Assembly (NCBI GenBank): GCA_947072565.1
Contig: CAMTIM010000002.1
Span: 1 to 62,836 of the forward strand
DNA from: an uncultured Peptostreptococcaceae bacterium
GTDB taxonomy: Bacteria > Bacillota > Clostridia > Peptostreptococcales > Peptostreptococcaceae
DNA length: 62,836 nucleotides
Direction of reading: 5' to 3'
Below the pieces are notes generated by a model. The model was not told the origin of the DNA and did no database searches. It worked only from the letters and a program-made list of their open reading frames with translations. The position numbers were made by a program, and so were the translations under genes. Below are positions 8,870 to 17,024 of this stretch, in pieces. Within the stretch, counting starts at the first letter, position 1; each line of letters opens with the position of its first letter.

Positions 8870-10111
8870 ATGAATAAAGTAGAATTATTAGCACCAGCAG
8901 GCGATCTAGAAAGATTAAAGATAGCTTTTACTTACGGAGCAGATGCAGTCTATATAGGTGGAGAAATATTTGGTATGAGATCTGCCGCTAAAAACTTCAC
9001 CAAAGAAGACATGACAGAAGGTGTAAATTTTGCACATGAAAGAGGAAAGCAAGTATTTATAACTATAAACATAATACCGAGAAATGAAGAATTTGAGCAA
9101 CTAAAAAATTACTTATTAGATTTAGATGAAATAGGTGTAGATGCAGTTATAGTGAGTGATCCAGGTGTATTTGCTTTTGTTAAAGAAACACTGCCAAATA
9201 TGGAAATACATATAAGTACGCAAGCTAGTACAACAAATGCATCTGCTGCTAATTTTTGGTATAGCCAAGGGGCTAAAAGGGTAGTTATGGCTAGAGAATT
9301 GTCATTTAAAGAAATTAAAGAATTAAAAGATAATTGCCCAGATGATATGGATATAGAAGCGTTCGTCCACGGTGCTATGTGTATGTCATATTCTGGGAAG
9401 TGTGTAATAAGTAACTATACAACAGGTAGAGATGCTAATAGAGGTGCATGTGCTCAACCTTGTAGATGGAAATATACTTTAGTTGATGAAGTAAGCAGAG
9501 GAAAATTTGAACCAGTAGTGGAAGGAATAGATGCATCATTCTTTTTTAATTCAAAAGACTTGTGTATGATAGAATACGTACCTCAAATAATTAAAAGTGG
9601 AATAACAAGTTTAAAAATAGAAGGACGAATGAAGACAGCTTATTATGTAGCTACAACTGTAAGAGCATATAGAATGGCACTAGATGAATATTATAAAAAC
9701 CCAGAACATTGGAAGTTCAATCCTATGTGGCTAAATGAACTTAAAAAAGGAAGTCATAGAGATTATAATACAGGATTTTATTTAAATAAGCCAAATTCTA
9801 ACGCACATAATTATGAATCAGCTTCATATATTAGAAATTATGATTTTATAGGAATTGTAAGAGGCCATGATTTAGAAAAGAATCTTGTTATTGTAGAACA
9901 AAGAAACAAAATGAACGTAGGAGACCAAATAGAGGTTATTGGGCCATTTAAAAATACTATGAATGCTACTATAATTGAAATGTATAATGAAAGCGATGAG
10001 ATTATAGAATCGGCACCTCATGCTAGACAAATAGTAAAAATGAAGCTAGATATAGAAGTAGATGTAGACTATATGTTAAGAAAGCCAATAGTAACTATAA
10101 ATACAATTTAA
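8870..10111 (+). CDS. Peptidase U32-family protein, TrhP-like tRNA U34 hydroxylation factor
   Basis: Member of the U32 family, whose bacterial YegQ/YrrO branch (TrhP) is needed for 5-hydroxyuridine formation at tRNA position 34; true peptidase activity is doubtful. It begins with ELLAPAGDLERLKIAF, carries the family signature around EAFVHGAMCMSYSGKC (~165-180) and has further conserved cysteines in RGACAQPCRWKY, consistent with an iron-sulfur site. Residues ~325-410 form a C-terminal beta domain. 413 aa fits the longer form. GGAG precedes ATG 8870, and it ends at a strong terminator. Confidence 0.85.
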   Translation: MNKVELLAPAGDLERLKIAFTYGADAVYIGGEIFGMRSAAKNFTKEDMTEGVNFAHERGKQVFITINIIPRNEEFEQLKNYLLDLDEIGVDAVIVSDPGVFAFVKETLPNMEIHISTQASTTNASAANFWYSQGAKRVVMARELSFKEIKELKDNCPDDMDIEAFVHGAMCMSYSGKCVISNYTTGRDANRGACAQPCRWKYTLVDEVSRGKFEPVVEGIDASFFFNSKDLCMIEYVPQIIKSGITSLKIEGRMKTAYYVATTVRAYRMALDEYYKNPEHWKFNPMWLNELKKGSHRDYNTGFYLNKPNSNAHNYESASYIRNYDFIGIVRGHDLEKNLVIVEQRNKMNVGDQIEVIGPFKNTMNATIIEMYNESDEIIESAPHARQIVKMKLDIEVDVDYMLRKPIVTINTI

Positions 10112-10112
10112 A

Positions 10113-10150
10113 TATAAAAAGCCCTAATGCTAGCATTAGGGCTTTTTATA
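10113..10150 (+). terminator. Palindromic terminator
   Basis: A 38-bp perfect palindrome (10113-10131 with 10132-10150) folds into a GC-rich stem with a tiny loop followed by TTTTTAT. Confidence 0.9.
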
Positions 10151-10187
10151 TTTAAATGAACTTAATAATGAGTATATTCATAATCTA

Positions 10188-10196
10188 TGTTATAAT
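10188..10196 (+). promoter_or_regulatory. Extended -10 promoter of the VanZ-like gene
   Basis: TGT-TATAAT, an extended -10 element, lies 34 bases before ATG 10230. No convincing -35 is visible, which is common with the TGn extension. Confidence 0.5.
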
Positions 10197-10229
10197 AGTC
10201 AATACATTAATTTGGCATAGGAGATTATC

Positions 10230-10688
10230 ATGAAAAAAATTTCTATAATATTAGTTTTGTTGTGGATGAGTACGATATTTTATTTTTCAAACCAGCCGGC
10301 AACTATTTCAACAACTCAATCTGATAAAGTAATAAGCACTATAAACATTATGGTAAAAGACAACAAAGTAATGAAAAATATACTAAATAAATTATATGAT
10401 TCAAAAGGTGCATCTTTTATAATAAGAAAATCAGCTCATATGATATCTTATGGGTTATTAGCTTCTTTGCTATTTATTGCAATATACTCTCATAGAGAAT
10501 ATATAAGTGTTTCTTTTAAATATGCATTTGCTATAAGTTTACTTTATGCAGTAAGTGATGAGATACATCAATACTTTGTACCTGGAAGAGCATGTATGCT
10601 ACAAGATGTATTAATTGACTGTATAGGTATGTTAATAGGATTAACATTAATATCTATGCTATATAAATTTATAATTAATAAGGCGTAA
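10230..10688 (+). CDS. VanZ-family membrane protein
   Basis: Small integral membrane protein of the VanZ family, some members of which give low-level teicoplanin resistance; the biochemical role is unknown. The 152 residues show the usual pattern: an N-terminal helix (4-20), FSNQP, the conserved RKSAHMISYGLLA segment at the start of helix two, a third helix, the strongly conserved DEIHQYFVPGR motif, and a final helix after DVLIDCIGMLIG. It has its own extended -10 promoter and a TAGGAGA ribosome site, so it appears monocistronic. Confidence 0.85.
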   Translation: MKKISIILVLLWMSTIFYFSNQPATISTTQSDKVISTINIMVKDNKVMKNILNKLYDSKGASFIIRKSAHMISYGLLASLLFIAIYSHREYISVSFKYAFAISLLYAVSDEIHQYFVPGRACMLQDVLIDCIGMLIGLTLISMLYKFIINKA

Positions 10689-10711
10689 GTACTAAATTGT
10701 GCATACGCTTT
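10680..10711 (+). terminator. Weak terminator overlapping the VanZ-like stop
   Basis: An 8-bp stem (10680-10687 with 10704-10711, one G-T pair) is followed by TATTTTTT. It is shorter than the other terminators here. Confidence 0.5.
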
Positions 10712-10783
10712 ATTTTTTGCATATTTTTAAAAAATAAATACTACTTATATAAAGTAGGAGAGTATACATGAAGAGGTGATAGT

Positions 10784-12061
10784 ATGAAAAGGATAACTAT
10801 AGCAGTAATAGGCGCAGGATGTAGGGGAATGTATGCATATACACCATATTTATTAGAAAATCCAAATGTAGGAGAAGTTATAGCAATAGCAGAACCTATT
10901 AAAGAAAAAAGAGAACTTTTTAAAACTATGTATAATATAAGTAATAAAAATACATTTGATACGTGGGAAGATTTATTATCAAAAGAAAAAATAGCAGATG
11001 CTTTAATAATAGCTAATAATGATGAGTCACATTTTGAACCAACAAAATTAGCTTTAGAAAAAGGTTATCATGTTCTTTTAGAAAAGCCTATGTCTAATAA
11101 TTTAGATAAAATAATAAAATTAGGTGAGCTAGCTAAAAAATATAATAATCAAGTATTTATGATATGTCATGTATTAAGATATACTCCATTTTTTAATAAA
11201 TTAAAAGAAATAATAGATAGTAAAGAATTGGGCGAATTAGTAAGTATTCAACATAATGAAAATATAGGATATTGGCATTTTGCACATAGTTACACAAGAG
11301 GAAATTGGAGAAATAGTAACAAGACAAGTCCTCTTATACTATCGAAAAGTTGCCATGACTTGGATATACTATTATGGCTAACTAATAGCAAATGTAAATA
11401 TATATCATCATTTGGAAATTTATCTCATATGAAAGAAGAAAATTTTAAGGAAAATATGGCGTATCAATGCGTAAACTGTTCAAATGAAAAAAAATGCCCT
11501 TATTCATCTATAAAGATATATTTAGAAGATAATAAAATAGTCAGATCACTAAATGCGGTTCATTATAATCCAACTAAAGAAAATCTACAAAAATCTATAA
11601 CAGATGGTCCGTATGGAAGATGTGTTTATAAGTGTGATAACAATGTAGTTGATCATATGGTAAGCATCTTAGAATTTGAAAATAAAGTCACAGCTACTTT
11701 TAATTTATCTGCATTTACAGAAAATTGCACTCGGACTATAAAACTTATGTTTACGCATGGAGAAATTGGTGGTAATCATATTAAAAATATTATAGATATG
11801 CATAAATTTTCAGATGATTTTCACACTGTAATACATCCAACAATAAACAAAAGTGGTCATGGAGGTGGAGATTATGCTCTTATAAAAGATTTTATATCTT
11901 TGGTAGTTTCTAACAATAAAGAAATTAAAACTTCTGCTATGAAATCTATAGAAAGTCATATAATGGCTTTTGCATCAGAGTATTCAAGATTAAATCATAA
12001 AGTAGTTAATGTTGATGAATTTTACCAAAATGCTAAAAATGATAAAAAAAATTTACAATAA
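10784..12061 (+). CDS. Gfo/Idh/MocA-family oxidoreductase
   Basis: NAD(P)-dependent sugar or cyclitol dehydrogenase of unknown substrate. The N-terminal Rossmann fold starts with ITIAVIGAGCRGMYAYTP, and the family EKP motif occurs in VLLEKPMSNN near residue 100. Residues ~130-400 form the alpha/beta substrate domain. A cysteine cluster, CVNCSNEKKCPYSS (~229-242) with a later RCVYKC, could bind a metal; it recurs in some clostridial relatives. 425 aa is slightly long for the family. The ribosome site is AGAGGTGATAG. The neighbours give no clue to the substrate. Confidence 0.85.
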   Translation: MKRITIAVIGAGCRGMYAYTPYLLENPNVGEVIAIAEPIKEKRELFKTMYNISNKNTFDTWEDLLSKEKIADALIIANNDESHFEPTKLALEKGYHVLLEKPMSNNLDKIIKLGELAKKYNNQVFMICHVLRYTPFFNKLKEIIDSKELGELVSIQHNENIGYWHFAHSYTRGNWRNSNKTSPLILSKSCHDLDILLWLTNSKCKYISSFGNLSHMKEENFKENMAYQCVNCSNEKKCPYSSIKIYLEDNKIVRSLNAVHYNPTKENLQKSITDGPYGRCVYKCDNNVVDHMVSILEFENKVTATFNLSAFTENCTRTIKLMFTHGEIGGNHIKNIIDMHKFSDDFHTVIHPTINKSGHGGGDYALIKDFISLVVSNNKEIKTSAMKSIESHIMAFASEYSRLNHKVVNVDEFYQNAKNDKKNLQ

Positions 12062-12271
12062 TAAAAACATAATACGACATAAACAAAACAACAAAAGGAT
12101 AGTATATATTGAGATTAATTGATTTTTAGAATCATAAGTTGATTTATTATGTAAAAAAATGCTTTTTTTAAATATATCTACAGAAAAATGTATAAAGGAG
12201 ATATAAAATAGGGTATTGAACTATATAAAAGGTGAAAAATAGCGACTTAAAAAAGCAAGGAGATAAATAAT

Positions 12272-13006
12272 ATGAGATTGAGTAAAATAACAGTTAGCTT
12301 AATATGTTTATCATGTATGATGGTAGGTATTGATTCATCATCAAAGATTAACATACTGAATAATTCAAATTTAAGCTCAATGAAAAATATTAATAATTCA
12401 CATTCGATAAAAAATATTAATATCCCAAAGGTATATAATGATGAAGATAAAAAAGCGATAGAAGCTGGAAAACTAAAAGTTCAGCATATAGAAAAAATTA
12501 AATCAGAAAATCAAAGAAAACTAAACGTAACATATAGTAGAGATGATATGACCTTAGTTAGCGGTGTAACAGAAGAAGAATTAAAAAATGTATTTAGAAA
12601 TTATAAAGGTGCATCTACTATGTCCCACTTATCAAAAGCATTTATAGATGCAGAAAAAGAACATGGAGTTAATGCTTTTACTATGGCAGCTATAGTTGCG
12701 CTTGAAAGTGGATTTGCAACATCTAGAAGAGCTATAGAGGATAATAACCTTACTGGATATGAAGTTTATAGTAAGGATTCAAAGGGAAAATTATTTAAAA
12801 CTCAATCTGAGTCTATTTTACAAACAGCTAAACATTTATCAAAAAATTATTTGACAGAAAATGGATTATACTATAATGGTGTGTCTGTAGATGATGTGCA
12901 ATTAAGTTACTGCCCTGATGAGGGAGAAGGAAAAAATTGGAATGGGAAAGTAGATAAATTAGCATCTGATTTCCTTAGAACATATAAACACTTATATTCT
13001 TTATAG
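12272..13006 (+). CDS. Secreted glucosaminidase-domain protein
   Basis: Probable exported peptidoglycan N-acetylglucosaminidase of the GH73-like group. The first ~20 residues are a basic then hydrophobic signal segment; the region to about residue 100 is a low-complexity, Asn/Ser- then Lys/Glu-rich linker. The catalytic domain (~105-244) contains AIVALESGFATS with the likely catalytic Glu, NLTGYEVY, and the C-terminal YCPDEGEGKNWNGKV typical of the family. GCAAGGAGAT precedes ATG 12272. The 210-bp upstream gap holds a second AAAGGAG (near 12195) with no start after it, perhaps leader sequence. Confidence 0.8.
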   Translation: MRLSKITVSLICLSCMMVGIDSSSKINILNNSNLSSMKNINNSHSIKNINIPKVYNDEDKKAIEAGKLKVQHIEKIKSENQRKLNVTYSRDDMTLVSGVTEEELKNVFRNYKGASTMSHLSKAFIDAEKEHGVNAFTMAAIVALESGFATSRRAIEDNNLTGYEVYSKDSKGKLFKTQSESILQTAKHLSKNYLTENGLYYNGVSVDDVQLSYCPDEGEGKNWNGKVDKLASDFLRTYKHLYSL

Positions 13007-13088
13007 AATAGTTTAAAAACTTTATAGTTTTAACTGATAATATAATCGTAACTATTTCATATATATTTATTGTAAGGGGGTAGTTAGC

Positions 13089-13472
13089 ATGAATTTAAAC
13101 TGTTTCATTCCACAACAAATAGATGGTGAAATAGTAGAAGAAGTAGAAGTGACGTTAGAAGAGATAAAAGCTATAAATTTTATAGATGTGGAAGGATTAA
13201 AATACAAAAAGTGTGCTAAAAAAATGAAATTATCAGTAAATGAGCTTCAATGTATAATAATTAATGCTAGAAAAAAAATAGGTAGAGCTTTAACTGAGGG
13301 GAGGGTTATTAGGATTATTGAACAACAACCTATTAAAACATTATGTAAATTTAGGTGTGCAGTATGTGGTGAAATATATAATATAGACTATACCAAAAAT
13401 GAAATAGTTTGTCCTCTTTGTTTTTCAAATATTATAATGACAAATAAAGAAGCTGGATTTTGTAATATGTAG
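13089..13472 (+). CDS. DUF134-type HTH protein with C-terminal zinc ribbon
   Basis: Small likely DNA- or RNA-binding regulator. Residues ~22-75 resemble the DUF134 (UPF0251) helix-turn-helix related to sigma-70 region 4: IDVEGLKYKKCAKKMKLSVN then LQCIIINARKKIGRAL. Residues ~97-120 hold a CxxC...CxxC zinc ribbon (CAVCG, then CPLC). The usual N-terminal CRRV-type motif of DUF134 is replaced by CFIPQQIDGEI. GGGGG lies before ATG 13089. It converges with the next gene across a shared terminator. Confidence 0.72.
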   Translation: MNLNCFIPQQIDGEIVEEVEVTLEEIKAINFIDVEGLKYKKCAKKMKLSVNELQCIIINARKKIGRALTEGRVIRIIEQQPIKTLCKFRCAVCGEIYNIDYTKNEIVCPLCFSNIIMTNKEAGFCNM

Positions 13473-13523
13473 TTATAAAAAAATAACATATATATTAATA
13501 TATATGTTATTTTTTTATAACTA
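13470..13523. terminator. 54-bp perfect palindrome, bidirectional terminator
   Basis: Positions 13470-13496 are the exact reverse complement of 13497-13523. Seven-base A and T runs flank the ATAACAT core, so transcripts from either side end in a stem and a U run. It lies exactly between two convergent stop codons. Confidence 0.9.
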
Positions 13524-13529
13524 TTTAGA

Positions 13530-13889
13530 TTAACGTTTTATATTTTGATAAAACTTTTTACTAGAACTATTAGATTTATTTATAATTTTTTTAGAAGTAG
13601 GCTTGCTACTTTTAATTTTAATCTCGTCATCTTTAATAATTTGAACATTTTGATTGTTAAGCGTTTCAATTACAAAATTTTGTATAACTTTAGCAGTTCC
13701 AGATTTATTTATATAGCCAGAAGACGTTTGAGTTGCAATAGCTAACTCATAAAAATCTACTCCTTTAATTTCATCTTTAAAGTTTATATGAAATGTATAC
13801 TTAGAATCTTTGCTTTCTAGTATTAGAGTTTCTTGATCCAAACATATACTTTTAAATAAATTTGGATTTGTAAATTGTAATAAGTCCAT
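13530..13889 (-). CDS. Hypothetical protein, 119 aa
   Basis: I do not recognise this protein. It is soluble, with a mixed beta-rich first 80 residues and a Lys/Ser-rich tail (KIKSSKPTSKKIINKSNSSS) that may be disordered or bind nucleic acid. AGGTGAT stands 3 bases before ATG 13889 in the usual alignment. It is a single gene that converges with the DUF134-type gene, and the gap upstream of it is shared with the divergent histidine kinase gene. Confidence 0.7.
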   Translation of the reverse strand: MDLLQFTNPNLFKSICLDQETLILESKDSKYTFHINFKDEIKGVDFYELAIATQTSSGYINKSGTAKVIQNFVIETLNNQNVQIIKDDEIKIKSSKPTSKKIINKSNSSSKKFYQNIKR

Positions 13890-14211
13890 TAAATCACCTA
13901 TGTCTTTCTATAATTTTCATTTATTAATATTATCATAAAATGAATAAATAGTCTTAATAATATAAAAAAGTTATATTAAATGCTAAAAAAAATCTTTGAA
14001 AATAATCCATAAAAATAAAATTACTAACAAAAATCGATAAAATATTAACTGCATAATAACATTTATCAACAAAAAAGGTTAACTTATTCACAGAAAAAGA
14101 TACGTTGTTAACAAAAAATAACATTTAACACCCTTTTTAATAAAATAACATGCTATACTATATAATATACGAAAAGAATTTATTGTAAGTGTATTAGGGG
14201 GAGTAATACTA
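13890..14211. other. 322-bp divergent intergenic region
   Basis: No gene is visible. The kinase side has overlapping TATACT (14154-14159) and TATAAT (14161-14166). Two one-mismatch DnaA-box-like 9-mers on the + strand, TTATCAACA (14063-14071) and TTATTCACA (14084-14092), are 21 bp apart, and two GTTAAC hexamers flank the second. Whether DnaA binds here is unknown. Confidence 0.4.
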
Positions 14212-15330
14212 ATGATAGATATTTTAAATGCAATTAATGACTATATAATAGTCATTGGGGAAAATGGAGTTACCAAATTTTGTAATAAAACACTATTGAA
14301 TAAATTAAACTACAAAAATAATGAACTAGACAATATAAATATAAATAATATATTATTTAACAAAGATTTTGATCTTATTAAAAATATAGACACAGAATAT
14401 AATATGGATTTAAATTTTTACAATAAGGATAAAAATTGTGTATCACTAAATAGTAATATAGTTAGAAAAAATTTTAATGGAGAACAATCTATATTTATCA
14501 TATCTAAAAATACAGAGGAAATTGCACAAATAGAAAATATAAAAAATGAATTTTTTGCTAACATATCTCACGAATTTAAAACGCCTCTAAATATAATCCT
14601 TGGAACTATGCAGCTATTAGAAAGGAATATCCTAGATAATAATATAATATCAAAAAGTGAAATAGACTTAAATAGACATACTAAATGTATAAAGCAAAAT
14701 TCATATAGGTTACTTAGATTATCAAATAACCTTATAGATATGACTAGAATAGATACGGGCTATTATGAATTACAACTTGGTAACCATGACATTATAAACA
14801 TAATAGAAGAAATAACTTTATCGGTATCTAGTTATATGGAAGAAAAAGGAATAAAATTAGTTTTCGACACAGATTCAGAAGAAACAATATTAGCATGTGA
14901 TCCAGATAAAATAGAAAGAATTGTGTTGAATTTACTTTCAAACGCAATTAAATACACAGACTTAGGCGGAGAAATAAATGTTTATATAAAAACTTGTGAT
15001 TCTAAGATAGTTGTATCCATAAAAGACAGTGGAAGTGGAATTAGTCAAAAAAAATTACCGTCTATATTTGAGAGATATGTACAAGATGATGCACAATATA
15101 GCAAAAGATCTGAAGGCAGTGGAATTGGCTTGTCACTGGTAAAATCACTAATAGAAATGCACCAAGGTAAAATATATGCTAAAAGTAAATTAGGTATTGG
15201 CTCAGAATTTATATTTGAAATTCCTATTAGGTTAGTTGACGAAAAGGATATTAAATATATAAAAAAAGATAAAGAACATCTAAGAATTGAAAAATGTAAT
15301 GTTGAATTTTCAGATGTATATAACATCTAA
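14212..15330 (+). CDS. Soluble PAS-domain sensor histidine kinase (orphan)
   Basis: Cytoplasmic histidine kinase with no membrane segment and no adjacent response regulator. Residues ~1-105 are a PAS-like sensor; the dimerisation/phosphotransfer helix holds H120 in FFANISHEFKTPLN; the ATPase domain has LLSNAIKYT (N box), DSGSGIS (G1), FERYVQDD (F box) and GSGIGLSLV (G2). In C. difficile, orphan kinases of this kind act on Spo0A; that role here is inference only. GGGGGAG precedes ATG 14212, and the gene ends in a shared bidirectional terminator. Confidence 0.9.
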   Translation: MIDILNAINDYIIVIGENGVTKFCNKTLLNKLNYKNNELDNININNILFNKDFDLIKNIDTEYNMDLNFYNKDKNCVSLNSNIVRKNFNGEQSIFIISKNTEEIAQIENIKNEFFANISHEFKTPLNIILGTMQLLERNILDNNIISKSEIDLNRHTKCIKQNSYRLLRLSNNLIDMTRIDTGYYELQLGNHDIINIIEEITLSVSSYMEEKGIKLVFDTDSEETILACDPDKIERIVLNLLSNAIKYTDLGGEINVYIKTCDSKIVVSIKDSGSGISQKKLPSIFERYVQDDAQYSKRSEGSGIGLSLVKSLIEMHQGKIYAKSKLGIGSEFIFEIPIRLVDEKDIKYIKKDKEHLRIEKCNVEFSDVYNI

Positions 15331-15386
15331 TTATATAATATTAAAGCTCTGGTTAGTATATCCAGAGCTTTAATATTATATAATTA
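15328..15386. terminator. Bidirectional terminator spanning two stop codons
   Basis: A perfect 25-bp stem (15328-15352 with 15362-15386) with a 9-base loop contains the stop codons of the histidine kinase and the convergent SDR gene in its arms. Confidence 0.9.
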
Positions 15387-16116
15387 CAAATCCACCATTT
15401 GGACTTATTACTTGTCCTGTTATAAAATTAGAATTGTCGCTAGCTAAAAATAATACACAATTGGCAATATCTTCAGGGGTTCCTAATCTCATTAGAGGAG
15501 TTTCATCCTTAAGATTTTCTAATATTTCATTACTAACGTTACTTAGCATATCTGTTTGTATAGCACCAGGAGCTATGCAGTTAACTTGAATATTAGATGG
15601 TCCTAGCTCTTTAGCAAGTGCTTTTGACATACCTATTATAGCAGCTTTTGATGTTGAGTAATGAACTTCATAAGATCCACCTACAAGCCCCCATATAGAT
15701 GAAATATTTATTATTTTGCCACTATGTTCAGGAATCATATATTTAAGAGCCATTTGAGTAGTATAGAAAACACTATTTAAATTAACACTCATAATTTCAT
15801 TCCAATCTTCACTTGTTATATCTGTAAATAGCTGATCTTTGGCAATACCAGCATTATTAACTAAAACGTCTATACGTCCAAATTGTCCAATACAAAACTT
15901 AACCATCGAATTAACTTCATTTACATTAGAGACATCTGCTTTATAAATACTTACAGAGCAACCTTGAGACTTTAATTCATTATAAAGATCCATAGCCTCT
16001 TTTTCAGATTTGTTATAATTTATTAAGACATTATAGCCATTATTGGCAAGCAGTTTTGCTGTTGCACGACCAATACCACGAGATGAACCTGTTATTAAAG
16101 CTGTTTTATTATTCAT
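15376..16116 (-). CDS. Short-chain dehydrogenase/reductase, FabG/YmfI-like
   Basis: NAD(P)H-dependent reductase of the SDR family. It shows TGSSRGIG (~9-16, cofactor), NNAG (~87-90), the catalytic Ser in ISSIWG and YxxxK in YSTSKAA, and the C-terminal GQVISPNGGF. At 246 aa it could be 3-oxoacyl-ACP reductase, but no fab genes adjoin it; the YmfI-type reductase that finishes the EF-P 5-aminopentanol modification is an equally good candidate. AGGGAT precedes ATG 16116. It lies 30 bases after rluF and is probably cotranscribed with it. Confidence 0.82.
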   Translation of the reverse strand: MNNKTALITGSSRGIGRATAKLLANNGYNVLINYNKSEKEAMDLYNELKSQGCSVSIYKADVSNVNEVNSMVKFCIGQFGRIDVLVNNAGIAKDQLFTDITSEDWNEIMSVNLNSVFYTTQMALKYMIPEHSGKIINISSIWGLVGGSYEVHYSTSKAAIIGMSKALAKELGPSNIQVNCIAPGAIQTDMLSNVSNEILENLKDETPLMRLGTPEDIANCVLFLASDNSNFITGQVISPNGGFVII

Positions 16117-16146
16117 ATATTTATCCCTTCATATTAATTTTATAAT

Positions 16147-16845
16147 TTATTTTAAAAGACTCTCTACTTCCTTAGGTGTTAACTTTCTCCATTTACCGGG
16201 AGCAATACCTTTAAGTGTTAAGTCCATTATTCTAATTCTTTGAAGTTTTTTAACTTCATACCCAAAAACTTCACACATTCTACGTATTTGTCTATTGAAT
16301 CCTTGTGATAAAATTATTTTAAATGTTGTATTATTAACCTTAGTAACACTACACTTATTAGTAATTACATGCTTATTAGTTACAGGGTTAAATATTCTAA
16401 CACCGTTGCTCATATTATCTATAAACTGTTGAGTAACATTTTTATTAACAGTAACAACATATTCTTTTTCATGATTATTTTCAGATCTTAATATTTTATT
16501 TACAATAGTTCCATCATTAGTAAGTATAATTAAACCTTCAGATGGTTTGTCTAATCTACCAACAGGGAATATACGCTCAGGGTAATTTATATAATCAATA
16601 ATATTACCTTTTATATGGCGCTCTGTTGTGCAGGTAATTCCAACAGGTTTATTTAAAGCTATGTATACATCATTTTTCTTTTGTATTAATTTTTTACCAT
16701 TAACTTTAACAATATCTCCAGGCTCTACTGTTTGACCAACTTGAGCCATTTTACCATTTATCAATACTTTTTTTTGCTGAATTAACTTATCAGCTTCTCT
16801 TCTAGAACATATTCCAGTTGAGCTAATATAGTTGTTTAATCTCAT
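16147..16845 (-). CDS. rluF: 23S rRNA pseudouridine synthase, RluF type
   Basis: Isomerises a uridine of 23S rRNA (position 2604 in E. coli) to pseudouridine. An S4 RNA-binding domain occupies residues 2-60; the synthase domain begins at ALNKPVGITCTT and contains the catalytic D99 in PVGRLDKPSEGL and the C-terminal QGFNRQIRRMCE motif. The TCTTERHIKGNI segment is characteristic of the RluF branch as opposed to RluB. The 232-aa length is near normal. It is the first gene of a two-gene unit with the SDR; GGAGAC precedes ATG 16845. Confidence 0.88.
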   Translation of the reverse strand: MRLNNYISSTGICSRREADKLIQQKKVLINGKMAQVGQTVEPGDIVKVNGKKLIQKKNDVYIALNKPVGITCTTERHIKGNIIDYINYPERIFPVGRLDKPSEGLIILTNDGTIVNKILRSENNHEKEYVVTVNKNVTQQFIDNMSNGVRIFNPVTNKHVITNKCSVTKVNNTTFKIILSQGFNRQIRRMCEVFGYEVKKLQRIRIMDLTLKGIAPGKWRKLTPKEVESLLK

Positions 16846-16978
16846 TTTTGTCTCCTTTTTCTACATCTTAATGAACACTTTTAAGTATATTATAGTTATA
16901 TATGTTAATCAAGGTATAACTTAGAAGTATACAAAATAACAATTCATAATAGTTACTTATTTAATAGGATATAAAATA

Positions 16979-17017
16979 GATAAAGATAATAAATAGAAAC
17001 TAATTATTATCTTTATC
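16979..17017 (-). terminator. Terminator of nhaA
   Basis: A perfect 14-bp stem pairs 16979-16992 with 17004-17017; on the minus strand it follows the nhaA stop (17025) and ends in TATTTTATAT. Confidence 0.75.
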
Positions 17018-17024
17018 TTAAATG

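Noticed and set aside
12062-12271. Riboswitch (c-di-AMP or c-di-GMP) before the glucosaminidase gene
   Set aside because: Such riboswitches often precede wall hydrolases, but none of the conserved core sequences can be found in this leader.
13890-14211. Replication origin
   Set aside because: Two imperfect DnaA-like 9-mers alone, without dnaA/dnaN or a cluster of boxes, do not make an origin.
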